A DNA stretch of 20,872 nucleotides from SUG1106 sp964651095 (GTDB lineage Bacteria; Bacillota; Clostridia; Peptostreptococcales; Anaerovoracaceae): assembly GCA_964651095.1 (NCBI GenBank), contig CAZYWO010000029.1, forward strand, positions 1 to 20,872, given 5' to 3'. Positions 1 through 5,904 of the stretch are shown one piece after another; the first letter of the stretch is position 1; each line of letters begins with the position of its first letter. Made by a program: the position numbers and the translations under genes. The notes under the pieces were generated by a model, which worked only from the letters and a program-made list of their open reading frames with translations, made no database searches and was not told where the DNA came from.

Positions 1-187
1 CTGTTACTGATGTCAATACCGATAGAATTCCTGCAAGCAGACTTGCTGAGCCTACCGCAAGCCAGTTAACCTCTGACATAAGTGCAGATACACCGATTGT
101 TGCGACTGCCGTCTGAGCAACTGTCTTAATCGCTCTGACTGCGGCTGCTTTTGTCCATTCTTTTATATTAGGTTTTATTTTTATCAT
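1..187 (-). CDS. Phage holin, r1t-type, 3'-truncated by the window edge
   Basis: The minus strand from an ATG at 187 reads openly to the window edge, giving 62 residues that begin MIKIKPNIKEWTKAAAVRAI. A basic N-terminal stretch is followed by a hydrophobic run (TAVATIGVSALM), a short polar turn (SEVNW) and a second hydrophobic run (LAVGSASLLAGILSVLTS). Two helices with a short turn and the RAIKTVAQT / VNWLAVGSASLLAGILS wording are typical of r1t-family holins, which form the membrane lesion that releases phage endolysin. An AAAGG lies unusually close to the ATG, and no better in-frame start is visible. The XhlA-like gene lies 10 bp upstream on the same strand, so the two form a lysis cassette whose endolysin would lie beyond the left edge. 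The family call rests on recalled sequence similarity and is fairly firm; the C-terminus is missing. Confidence 0.72.
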   Translation of the reverse strand, partial: MIKIKPNIKEWTKAAAVRAIKTVAQTAVATIGVSALMSEVNWLAVGSASLLAGILSVLTSVT

Positions 188-197
188 CCTTTCACTT

Positions 198-494
198 TTA
201 TACAAATACCCTCGCAAGGACATAACCTATAATGCCTGTAGCAAGCGCTGTAATGATTGTTCTTATCCAATACCTCATACTGTCCGCTTTTCTCTTTTCA
301 AGCTTATCAATTTTTTCGCCTTGCCGTTGCTGCTCTTCCGCCATAGTTTCCATACTCTGAGCAAGACGATCAACACTTCTAACAAGCTGATTAGTGCTTT
401 TCTGTTGTTCTTCCAGCCTGTCAACCCTATGCTGCAAGCTCTTATTTCGTTGTTCTTGTTCGGTGATTTTTACAGCAATTTTTTCGTTTGTCAT
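198..494 (-). CDS. XhlA-like phage lysis-associated coiled-coil membrane protein
   Basis: About 98 residues. The first roughly 70 are strongly charged with heptad-like spacing (QRNKSLQHRVDRLEEQQ, then LVRSVDRLAQSMETMAEEQ), predicting a coiled coil. They are followed by a basic patch and one C-terminal membrane helix (IRTIITALATGIIGYVLA). This is the layout of haemolysin XhlA / holin-associated proteins found next to holins in phage lysis modules. The start is set at the ATG at 494: a strong GGGGAGG lies at 503-509 with about 8 nt spacing. A GTG three codons upstream (503) overlaps that site and is unlikely. The r1t-type holin follows directly. The family is inferred from architecture and neighbourhood; another small phage coiled-coil protein is possible. 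Confidence 0.65.
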   Translation of the reverse strand: MTNEKIAVKITEQEQRNKSLQHRVDRLEEQQKSTNQLVRSVDRLAQSMETMAEEQQRQGEKIDKLEKRKADSMRYWIRTIITALATGIIGYVLARVFV

Positions 495-504
495 GAAATT
501 CACC

Positions 505-920
505 TCCCCACTAGAATGCTTTAAATCAAAAAATTTGCATATATTTATACAACTTTTAAAAATTATCTTATAACGAAACGCCTTACAAAGGATTATTACG
601 TACTAAATATTACAGTGAAGGCAAGTACTGCCGGGATATAAAACTTGTGAAATTGTTAAATATTAACCAAAGCGCAAAAAAAGGGCGGTTTCTCAACCGT
701 CCTTGACTTATATCGAATTTTATAGTTTTCGTACCTTAATTACAAATGTAAAAGTAAATGCTTTGACTTGTTTCTAAAATCATCTTCTTCGCTGATTTTA
801 TGGGCTGTATTAATAATTATCGCATTTAGTTTGCCTACCCTGCAACGCCAATAATACTTTTTTCATAATACTTTCCCTAAAACTTTAAGTATATCATTTT
901 TATTACTTAATCAGTCTGTT
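505..920. other. Non-coding interval between lysis cassette and P-loop gene
   Basis: Besides the minus-strand terminator at 676-704, this AT-rich stretch holds no convincing gene on either strand. On the minus strand there is only an 18-codon open frame starting near 867 (MKKVLLALQGRQTKC...), preceded by GGGAAAG. It is too short to call and may be gene debris. A small interrupted palindrome (GGCA-N5-TGCC) lies at 620-632, and TATA-rich sequence near 540-555 could hold a weak minus-strand promoter for the lysis genes. I see no attachment site. Confidence 0.4.
676..704 (-). terminator. Intrinsic terminator, minus strand
   Basis: Read on the minus strand, a 10-bp stem (695-704 with 681-690, one A-C mismatch) has a 4-nt loop and runs directly into seven U residues (complement of the A-run at 676-682). 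It would end transcription arriving from the P-loop gene at 921-1628, so the lysis genes downstream would need their own promoter. Confidence 0.6.
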
Positions 921-1628
921 TTATGGATTGCTTAACCCATATATGGAATAATCATCATTATCTAACAATCCAAAATGAGATGATAATTCCCACAATGCAT
1001 CTTCAATGGTTCTCTGTTCAGTTCTTACCATAGTGTATAAGCCGCTGTTGGCATATTCGTCATAAACAGTCTTAGAATTAACCTTTTCAAGGCATTTGTG
1101 ATAATTATTCAAAGCTTTTTCAGGATTTTCAGCTTGATTGATTTGTTCTAAAATAAACAGTTTTTCAGGGTCGCTTCTGTCAAAGAAACGTTCCACGGAC
1201 ATACTCTGAGGGCAGAGCATAACAGCAATATGATTGTAATCAGAAATACATTTTAGGGTTTCAAGAGAAATGTTTGTGTCAACAAATAATTTTCTTCCCT
1301 CTGTAATCAACTGAAACAGGCGAATTATTTCCAAAGTCTCTGCTTCTTTTGAACACCCCTTTATCCAGTTTGCATATTCATCAGGGGTTCTTCCTATAAA
1401 TTCCTGCCAGTCCTTCATTGTTGTAAAATAGGATAGATTTGGCTGATTTTCCTTGTCAATATGTTTCATAAAAATGTCGTGATAATTCTCTGCGCAGCAG
1501 ATAACGTTATATTTTTCTGCCAGCAGGCGTACAGCAGTTGACTTTCCTGCATAAGCGGTTCCTGTTATAAAAAAGACATTTTGAAACAGGCTTTTAATAA
1601 TGTTAGGTGTCAGTTTTATGGGCTTCAT
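921..1628 (-). CDS. P-loop NTPase/kinase-like protein of unknown function
   Basis: A 235-residue protein with a clear Walker A motif near the N-terminus (GTAYAGKST, residues 23-31, preceded by the strand VFFIT). This is how small nucleoside or shikimate-kinase-type P-loop phosphotransferases begin. A later hydrophobic strand (HIAVMLCPQ) is followed by an Arg/Asp-rich stretch (VERFFDRSDPEKLF) resembling the lid region of such kinases. No substrate-specific motif is recognised, so no reaction is assigned. The start is supported by GGAG about 8-12 nt upstream on the minus strand. It stands alone, divergent from the flavodoxin gene, with its own promoter at 1657-1685. It is probably cytosolic; no signal peptide or membrane helix is visible. 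Confidence 0.75.
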   Translation of the reverse strand: MKPIKLTPNIIKSLFQNVFFITGTAYAGKSTAVRLLAEKYNVICCAENYHDIFMKHIDKENQPNLSYFTTMKDWQEFIGRTPDEYANWIKGCSKEAETLEIIRLFQLITEGRKLFVDTNISLETLKCISDYNHIAVMLCPQSMSVERFFDRSDPEKLFILEQINQAENPEKALNNYHKCLEKVNSKTVYDEYANSGLYTMVRTEQRTIEDALWELSSHFGLLDNDDYSIYGLSNP

Positions 1629-1656
1629 ATTGCTTTCTCCAATTATATTTTCCTTA

Positions 1657-1685
1657 ATTATACATTAACAGGATATAATTATCAA
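1657..1685 (-). promoter_or_regulatory. Sigma-A-type promoter for the P-loop gene
   Basis: On the minus strand, TTGATA (1680-1685) and a perfect TATAAT (1657-1662) are separated by 17 nt. Transcription would start near 1650, about 20 nt upstream of the ATG at 1628. Confidence 0.65.
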
Positions 1686-1756
1686 TTATGTCTTTGAGTA
1701 AAATTTTATTTTCTGATTCAAATGTATGAATAATATTTTATATATTGAATTAGTCG

Positions 1757-1785
1757 TTGACAAATGATGAATTTTTTTGTATAAT
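1757..1785 (+). promoter_or_regulatory. Perfect-consensus promoter P1, duplicate of the tRNA-Leu promoter
   Basis: TTGACA (1757-1762) and TATAAT (1780-1785) are separated by exactly 17 nt. The surrounding sequence closely matches that of promoter P2 at 2584-2611. Downstream at 1818-1826 are the first nine bases of the tRNA-Leu gene, after which homology stops. P1 therefore now reads into the flavodoxin gene starting at 1863. Confidence 0.8.
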
Positions 1786-1862
1786 GACATTCGTGATTTA
1801 AAGTTTATATTTGGCATGCGGGTGTGTTAGTAATAACAAATGTACTCCATCAGGTGAATTTT

Positions 1863-2561
1863 ATGAAAACAGTAATCATCAATGGTCAGAATCATAAAGG
1901 CTCTACGTATCACGCAGCAAGAATGTTGGCTGATAAAATCAGCGATGAAATAACCGAATTTTTTCTTCCAAAGGATTTCGGGGAATTTTGCGTAGGATGC
2001 ACAAACTGTTTTTTAAAATCTGAAGAAATGTGCCCTCATCACCTAAAGCTCAATCCTATCACAAATGCCATGTTTGAAGCTGATGTTATTATTCTTGCAA
2101 GTCCTGTTTATGTTTTTCACAGCACAGGTGCAATGAAAACCTTTCTTGACCATTACGGATATATGTGGATGGTACACCGTCCTGATGAAAGAATGTTCTC
2201 AAAACAAGCCGTTTGTGTGTCCACAGCAGCAGGCGCAGGTATGAAATCAACTAACAAGGATATGTCACACAGCCTGTTTTTCTGGGGGATTCCAAAAAGA
2301 TATAAAATTGGTCTTGCTGTTTTTGAAACGAGATATTCTCATCTAAGTGAGAATGTTTTAAAAAAGATTGATAGAAAGACTTCTTCTGTTGCAAGAAAAA
2401 TAAAGAAACATAGCGGTAAAGTCCGCGTTGGATTAATTACAAGAGTATTATTTTTTGCAATGCGTATTGTTCAGAAAAATGGTTTTAATGAAGCTGATAA
2501 AAATTATTGGTATAGTAAAGGCTGGACAGGAAAATCTAGACCTTGGAAATTTGATAAATAA
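1863..2561 (+). CDS. Flavodoxin-fold NAD(P)H-dependent FMN reductase family protein
   Basis: A 232-residue protein beginning MKTVIINGQNHKGSTYHAAR. The strand-loop NGQNHKGST fits the phosphate-binding loop for FMN, and SPVYVFHSTGAMKTFLDH is the second flavin-contacting segment of this family. A cysteine cluster C-x2-C-x2-C-x7-C (CVGCTNCFLKSEEMC) follows the first 35 residues, as in many clostridial iron-sulfur-flavoprotein-like reductases. The basic C-terminal third (RKIKKHSGKVRVG..., then a hydrophobic LITRVLFFAMRIV) is less typical. The ATG at 1863 is chosen because AGGTGA at 1851-1856 precedes it; an ATG/TTG-type start 13 codons upstream lacks a site. The gene sits exactly between two copies of the tRNA-Leu promoter region and would be driven by a tRNA-type promoter. 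Electron donor and substrate are unknown. Confidence 0.75.
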   Translation: MKTVIINGQNHKGSTYHAARMLADKISDEITEFFLPKDFGEFCVGCTNCFLKSEEMCPHHLKLNPITNAMFEADVIILASPVYVFHSTGAMKTFLDHYGYMWMVHRPDERMFSKQAVCVSTAAGAGMKSTNKDMSHSLFFWGIPKRYKIGLAVFETRYSHLSENVLKKIDRKTSSVARKIKKHSGKVRVGLITRVLFFAMRIVQKNGFNEADKNYWYSKGWTGKSRPWKFDK

Positions 2562-2583
2562 TATTTATATATTGAATGAATCA

Positions 2584-2611
2584 TTGACAAATAGTGAATT
2601 TTTTCTATAAT
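2584..2611 (+). promoter_or_regulatory. Promoter P2 of the tRNA-Leu locus
   Basis: TTGACA (2584-2589) and TATAAT (2606-2611) are separated by 16 nt. It begins just after the flavodoxin stop codon. Together with the preceding bases it is a diverged direct repeat of the sequence around P1 (about 1732-1826 versus about 2557-2647). It lies about 280 nt upstream of the intact tRNA, with two tRNA-stub repeats in between. Confidence 0.75.
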
Positions 2612-2638
2612 GTCATTTGTAATTTAAAAATCAAGTTT

Positions 2639-2890
2639 GCGGGTGTGGAGGAATTTAAGTGAGATTCCAAATCTTCGATTTGGTTTATCGAACTTATGCA
2701 AAAATTCATTTATGAATTTTTGTAGGCAGACATTCTTTATCGCAAGAACATAAGTTTTATATTTGCGGGTGTGGCGGAATTTAAGTGAGATTCCAAATCT
2801 TCGATTTGGTTTATCGAACTTACGCAAAAATTCATTTATGAATTTTTGTAGGCAGACATTCTCTATCGCAAGAACATAAGTTTTATATTT
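2639..2890 (+). repeat. Two tandem 126-bp units, each starting with a tRNA-Leu 5' stub
   Basis: Units at 2639-2764 and 2765-2890 are the same length and differ at three positions by eye. Each begins with the first 17 bases of the tRNA-Leu gene (the first unit has one change). Each then carries a 69-bp segment (2782-2850 in the second copy), resumes with seven bases that match the next tRNA bases (GGCAGAC), and then diverges into about 33 bp of spacer. The 69-bp segment contains two hairpins: a 7-bp stem (2793-2799 with 2803-2809) and an 11-bp perfect stem (2825-2835 with 2838-2848). No target-site duplication is visible. Any reading frame through the repeat is an artefact. Origin is unknown; a small IS200/IS605-like palindromic element is one possibility. 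Confidence 0.85.
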
Positions 2891-2975
2891 GCGGGTGTGG
2901 CGGAATTGGCAGACGCGCTAGATTTAGGTTCTAGTGTCAACCGATGTGCAGGTTCAAGTCCTGTCACCCGCACCA
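2891..2975 (+). tRNA. tRNA-Leu (anticodon UAG)
   Basis: An 85-nt cloverleaf with acceptor stem GCGGGTG/CACCCGC, discriminator A2972 and encoded CCA at 2973-2975. The anticodon stem is CTAGA/TCTAG around the loop TTTAGGT, giving anticodon TAG at 2925-2927. A long variable arm follows, as expected for leucine, and the T-arm holds GGTTCAAGTCC. It reads CUN codons, chiefly CUA. It is transcribed from P2 through two upstream tRNA-like stubs, so its 5' end must be made by RNase P in a transcript with decoy 5' ends. A terminator follows directly. Confidence 0.95.
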
Positions 2976-2982
2976 TTTAATG

Positions 2983-3024
2983 AAATCCGAACCTTTTTAA
3001 AGTTATGGTTCGGATTTTGTTTAT
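2983..3024 (+). terminator. Intrinsic terminator after tRNA-Leu
   Basis: A perfect 11-bp stem (2983-2993 with 3007-3017) with a 13-nt loop, followed by a T-rich tail. It ends the tRNA-Leu transcript and separates it from the NUDIX gene. Confidence 0.85.
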
Positions 3025-3148
3025 TTCATAATATACAACACTAAGTGCGAAACGTAATTATTTGCAATTCTTACAAGATTAGATATTGAAAATGCTATCA
3101 TAACATTGATTGAATTATCAAAAATTCTTACAATTGAGGAGTATTATA

Positions 3149-3580
3149 ATGGAAGTTAAATTTTATGAATCGGTTGATGACAGCCTGTTGAAATTTGCTG
3201 TGATTATCGCAAAATCAAACGGCAAGTGGGTTTTCTGTAAGCACAAGGAGCGTGACACCTACGAATGTCCGGGCGGTCACAGAGAACTGGGAGAAGATAT
3301 TGATTACACCGCAAGACGAGAATTATACGAAGAAACAGGTGCTATAAATTATACTATTGAGCCAATCTGTGTTTATTCTGTAACCGCACCCGATAATTTT
3401 AACGGTGAGGAAACCTTTGGAAAGCTATATTTCGCTGAAATCAAAAGCTTTGAAAAGGAACTGCACAGCGAAATAGAAAAAATTGAGTTGTTTGGCAAAT
3501 TGCCTGACAAATGGACATATCCTCAAATTCAGTCGTTGCTGATAAAGGAATATGAAAAAAGAATATCAAAGCGATTTTAG
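3149..3580 (+). CDS. NUDIX hydrolase
   Basis: A 143-residue protein with a complete Nudix box, G43-x5-E49-x7-R57-E58-L59-x-E61-E62-x-G64, the magnesium-binding catalytic element that splits nucleoside diphosphates linked to another moiety. The N-terminal strand KFAVIIAKSNGKWVFCKHKE matches the usual substrate-side sheet, and the length is normal for single-domain Nudix proteins. The substrate cannot be read from sequence; an oxidised-nucleotide or 8-oxo-dGTP-like role is common but only a guess. The start is the ATG at 3149, with GAGGAG at 3136-3141; a frame extension 13 codons upstream has no ribosome site. It is the first gene of a short accessory run with the HAD and FMN-barrel genes (20-bp gap to the HAD gene). 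Confidence 0.9.
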   Translation: MEVKFYESVDDSLLKFAVIIAKSNGKWVFCKHKERDTYECPGGHRELGEDIDYTARRELYEETGAINYTIEPICVYSVTAPDNFNGEETFGKLYFAEIKSFEKELHSEIEKIELFGKLPDKWTYPQIQSLLIKEYEKRISKRF

Positions 3581-3600
3581 TATAGACAAGAGGGTTTGAA

Positions 3601-4236
3601 ATGAAATATAAAAATATTCTTTGGGATTGGAATGGAACAATTCTAAATGACACTCCCGTTGCTTTTGAGGCAACAAATATTTTATTAAAAAAGTACCATT
3701 ATCCGACTATTATCCTAGAATACTATCGGGATAATATGGATACGCCTATTGTGAATTTTTACAGCAAAATATTTGATTTAAAAAAGCAAAGTATGGAAAT
3801 GCTTGATAATGAGTGGTGTGTTCTTTATAACGAACTTTCATACAAAATTAGATTACATAACGGCGTTGAGAATATCCTCAATGTATTTAAAAACCAAAAT
3901 TGCAGACAGGTTGTTCTTTCTGCGTTCAGAACAGACGAGATTTTAAAATATGCTAAGAAGTTTGAGGTAGAGCATTATTTTGACAGTGTTCTCGGTACCG
4001 ATAATATTGTTATGGAGAGCAAAACCTTACGTGGCAAAAAATATATGAAAGAAAATGGTTTTGAACCTGAAAATACCTTGTATATAGGAGATACCGTACA
4101 CGACTATGAAACCGCAGTTGCGTTGGGAACGGATTGCATTCTTTTCTCTTGCGGTCAGCAGTCACCTGAACTGTTACATCAATGTGGAGTGCTTGTTTGC
4201 GATAGCTTTGAACAGTTAAAAAATGTTTTACTGTAA
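3601..4236 (+). CDS. HAD-superfamily phosphatase, phosphoglycolate-phosphatase-like
   Basis: A 211-residue haloacid-dehalogenase-fold hydrolase. Motif I is WDWNGT (nucleophile D9). The usual second Asp, two residues on, is Asn (N11), a variant seen in a group of phosphoglycolate-phosphatase-like proteins; its effect on the acid/base step is uncertain. Motif II is VVLSAF (Ser), a Lys in SKTLRGKKY is a candidate motif III residue, and motif IV is YIGDTVHDYETA (D164, D168). The helical segment between motifs I and II is the C1 cap that selects substrate. AGAGGG precedes the ATG. It lies 20 bp after the NUDIX gene and 28 bp before the FMN-barrel gene, so the three are probably co-transcribed. The natural substrate is unknown. 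Confidence 0.85.
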   Translation: MKYKNILWDWNGTILNDTPVAFEATNILLKKYHYPTIILEYYRDNMDTPIVNFYSKIFDLKKQSMEMLDNEWCVLYNELSYKIRLHNGVENILNVFKNQNCRQVVLSAFRTDEILKYAKKFEVEHYFDSVLGTDNIVMESKTLRGKKYMKENGFEPENTLYIGDTVHDYETAVALGTDCILFSCGQQSPELLHQCGVLVCDSFEQLKNVLL

Positions 4237-4264
4237 TTTATCAGTCAGATAGGAGAAATGATAA

Positions 4265-4744
4265 ATGATAAATGACTTTGAAAACGCAATCAGAATAATG
4301 AAAGATTTATTTAGCAAGGATTATCAATTTGCTCTATCAACCTCAAAGAACAATATTCCTTCCTCACGATTTATTGATACATACTTTGACGGCGATAGTT
4401 TTTATATTGTTACCTACAGGCTATCCCAAAAGGTAACCGAAATTACAAGCAATCCCAATGTTTCATTATGTAGTCGCAAAATGCACGCTTTCAGCGGACA
4501 GGCATATAACATTGGTCATCCGCTTATAACAGAAAACGCTGAAATCAGAAAGACTCTGATAAAAGCATTTGAGCCGTGGTACTTCAAACATAACAACGAA
4601 GATGACGAGAATATGTGTTATATTAAAATCCACCCAACCACTGGTTTCTTCCATAAAGAAGGTACAGGCTATAAAATAAATTTTACCGAGAAAACAGTAT
4701 TATCATTTCCTTTTTCTTTTGATACTGTACTCACGGAGGACTAA
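4265..4744 (+). CDS. Pyridoxamine 5'-phosphate oxidase-like FMN-binding split-barrel protein
   Basis: A 159-residue protein of the FMN-binding split-barrel type. An early strand (YQFALSTSKNNIPSSRFIDTYFDGDSFYIVTY), a helix start (QKVTEITSNPNVSLC) and IGHPLITENAEIRKTLIKAFEPWY match the small pyridoxamine-oxidase-related proteins, many of which are flavin or F420/haem-binding reductases rather than vitamin B6 enzymes. The length is normal for that group. AGGAG at 4251-4255 sets the start at 4265; an earlier ATG at 4258 is closed by a stop after five codons. A truncated flavodoxin reading starts 3 bp after its stop, suggesting a former flavin-protein pair. The exact reaction is unknown. Confidence 0.8.
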   Translation: MINDFENAIRIMKDLFSKDYQFALSTSKNNIPSSRFIDTYFDGDSFYIVTYRLSQKVTEITSNPNVSLCSRKMHAFSGQAYNIGHPLITENAEIRKTLIKAFEPWYFKHNNEDDENMCYIKIHPTTGFFHKEGTGYKINFTEKTVLSFPFSFDTVLTED

Positions 4745-4746
4745 AA

Positions 4747-4867
4747 ATGAAAATCGGAATTATTTCATATTCAAATTAGTTAACAGCAGAAGGATACCTG
4801 TATTCAAGAGACTCAGTTGGTTGATACAAGCGTAGTTGAACGAGCTGAAATTTGCAAAAAAATCTAA
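4747..4867 (+). pseudogene. Collapsed flavodoxin gene remnant
   Basis: An ATG at 4747 begins MKIGIISYSN, the classic first strand of a flavodoxin, and stops after ten codons. About 12 bp on, in another frame, an open stretch reads DTSVVERAEICKKI and ends at a TAA (4865-4867), which looks like the C-terminal helix of such a protein. The roughly 100 central codons, including the FMN loop, are absent. I infer a flavodoxin gene reduced by an internal deletion. It sits right behind the FMN split-barrel gene and may have been its partner. The N-terminal match is clear; assigning the C-terminal piece is tentative. Confidence 0.5.
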
Positions 4868-4884
4868 GAAAGTGAACGAAAGTA

Positions 4885-5694
4885 ATGATTTACAGACTTG
4901 ATGAGCTGACTGAAAACAGAATAAATCCTATTACAGAACAAGAATGGGACAGTTCATGGATTATCTTAATGCTTACTGACAGTAAAGAATATAAACAATT
5001 GTGTGGCAGCAACAATGGTTGTGCCTACACAATAAAGGTAAGTCGCTCTATATGTAATGACTGGAAAATGTCTGTATGCGATTTTATTGACTTTAGCGAA
5101 TCAAATGATAAAAATGTAATCTTAGTAATGTCCGATGATGAGCTTAAAGCTGCTAAACTCCAATATAGTGATCATAAGTATAACGAAACCATACTCCGTG
5201 ATAATGAACCTTTGGTATTAATTCATAGCACTACTATGAGCTGTTGGGAGAAGATAAAGCTAGATGGAATGTTAAAAAGTTGGAACAAACTCAAAGCAGA
5301 AAAAAGCATTGATGAAGATCGCCCCATTGGTTTACAACTTGGAGATCCAACTGATTTCAGTGATTACATAATGTTCGGTGATGGTGTTACCGGAGAAATT
5401 GTTGTGAACTCAAAGCAACGAGGAAAAATAATAATGGATAAAAACTCTGAGTATATTACGGGTGCAAGACTGTATTTTGACGCTAAAAAAATTGCCGAGG
5501 ACGGATTACTAATCCGTGACGGCTGTCATTTAAAAGTAAAAGATACATTGCCGTTAAACCCATATCTTATTTGGGTCGCAACATGGAAAAAAGTAGGTCT
5601 TAAATCTCAAATTTCTACCCCAAGAATATTTGCTGAAAAATCTGACAAGATATTTTCTAACAGATTTTCCTCAAACATCAAATCACCGCGTTAG
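4885..5694 (+). CDS. Possible Tpt1/KptA-like ADP-ribosyltransferase-fold protein
   Basis: A 269-residue protein with no confidently recognised family. The C-terminal half resembles RNA 2'-phosphotransferases (Tpt1/KptA), which have an ADP-ribosyltransferase fold. LVLIHSTTMSCWEKIKLDGML (H114) parallels their HGT...I...GL motif. LYFDAKKIAEDGLLIRDG (about 196-213) parallels the family's IDAKKM-x-DG segment, followed by HLKVKDTLPLNPY in the place of NGVWLTD-x-VPPxY. Between them, the RQHVHLS motif holding catalytic residues is not obvious, so activity may be lost or different. The first 110 residues are unlike KptA's N-terminal domain. The ribosome site is weak. The gene is isolated between a flavodoxin remnant and the polyamine leader and has its own terminator. 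A DarT-like or defence-type transferase is an alternative. Confidence 0.42.
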   Translation: MIYRLDELTENRINPITEQEWDSSWIILMLTDSKEYKQLCGSNNGCAYTIKVSRSICNDWKMSVCDFIDFSESNDKNVILVMSDDELKAAKLQYSDHKYNETILRDNEPLVLIHSTTMSCWEKIKLDGMLKSWNKLKAEKSIDEDRPIGLQLGDPTDFSDYIMFGDGVTGEIVVNSKQRGKIIMDKNSEYITGARLYFDAKKIAEDGLLIRDGCHLKVKDTLPLNPYLIWVATWKKVGLKSQISTPRIFAEKSDKIFSNRFSSNIKSPR

Positions 5695-5725
5695 AACTTT
5701 TTCATTTTTATAACAAAAAACAATT

Positions 5726-5782
5726 GGCAGACACATTACCCTGTAGCATTAAAACAAAGTATTGTGTCTGCCGCTTTTATTG
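5726..5782 (+). terminator. Terminator after the KptA-like gene
   Basis: A perfect 10-bp inverted repeat (5726-5735 with 5763-5772) with a 27-nt loop is followed by GCTTTTATTGTT. An A-rich flank upstream suggests it could also act weakly on the other strand. It insulates the polyamine operon from the accessory genes. Confidence 0.6.
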
Positions 5783-5819
5783 TTCTATTATCGACTTCTT
5801 CTTAAATTTATCAAAACGC

Positions 5820-5848
5820 TTGACAATTTCATATTTTTAATATATCAT
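5820..5848 (+). promoter_or_regulatory. Promoter of the polyamine operon
   Basis: TTGACA (5820-5825) and TATCAT (5843-5848) are separated by 17 nt. Transcription would begin near 5855, giving an unusually long leader of about 350 nt before the speA ATG. Confidence 0.6.
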
Positions 5849-5852
5849 TATT

Positions 5853-5873
5853 ATACCATATAATAAATGGTAT
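5853..5873. promoter_or_regulatory. Inverted repeat at the polyamine transcription start, possible operator
   Basis: ATACCAT (5853-5859) and ATGGTAT (5867-5873) form a perfect 7-bp inverted repeat with a 7-nt gap, placed just where transcription should begin. It could be a repressor site or the first hairpin of the leader RNA. The sequence cannot decide between these. Confidence 0.4.
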
Positions 5874-5904
5874 TTGTTGTGAAATGCTTATGGCGTTTTA
5901 TGCA

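Noticed and set aside
2624..2827. Minus-strand open frame with repeated protein segments (FDKPNRRFGISLKF twice)
   Set aside because: It is a translation of the 126-bp DNA repeat, which is built from tRNA 5' ends and hairpins; it has no ribosome site and no family resemblance.
2639..2890. CRISPR array
   Set aside because: Only two long, directly abutting 126-bp units with no unique spacers; the content is tRNA-derived and palindromic.
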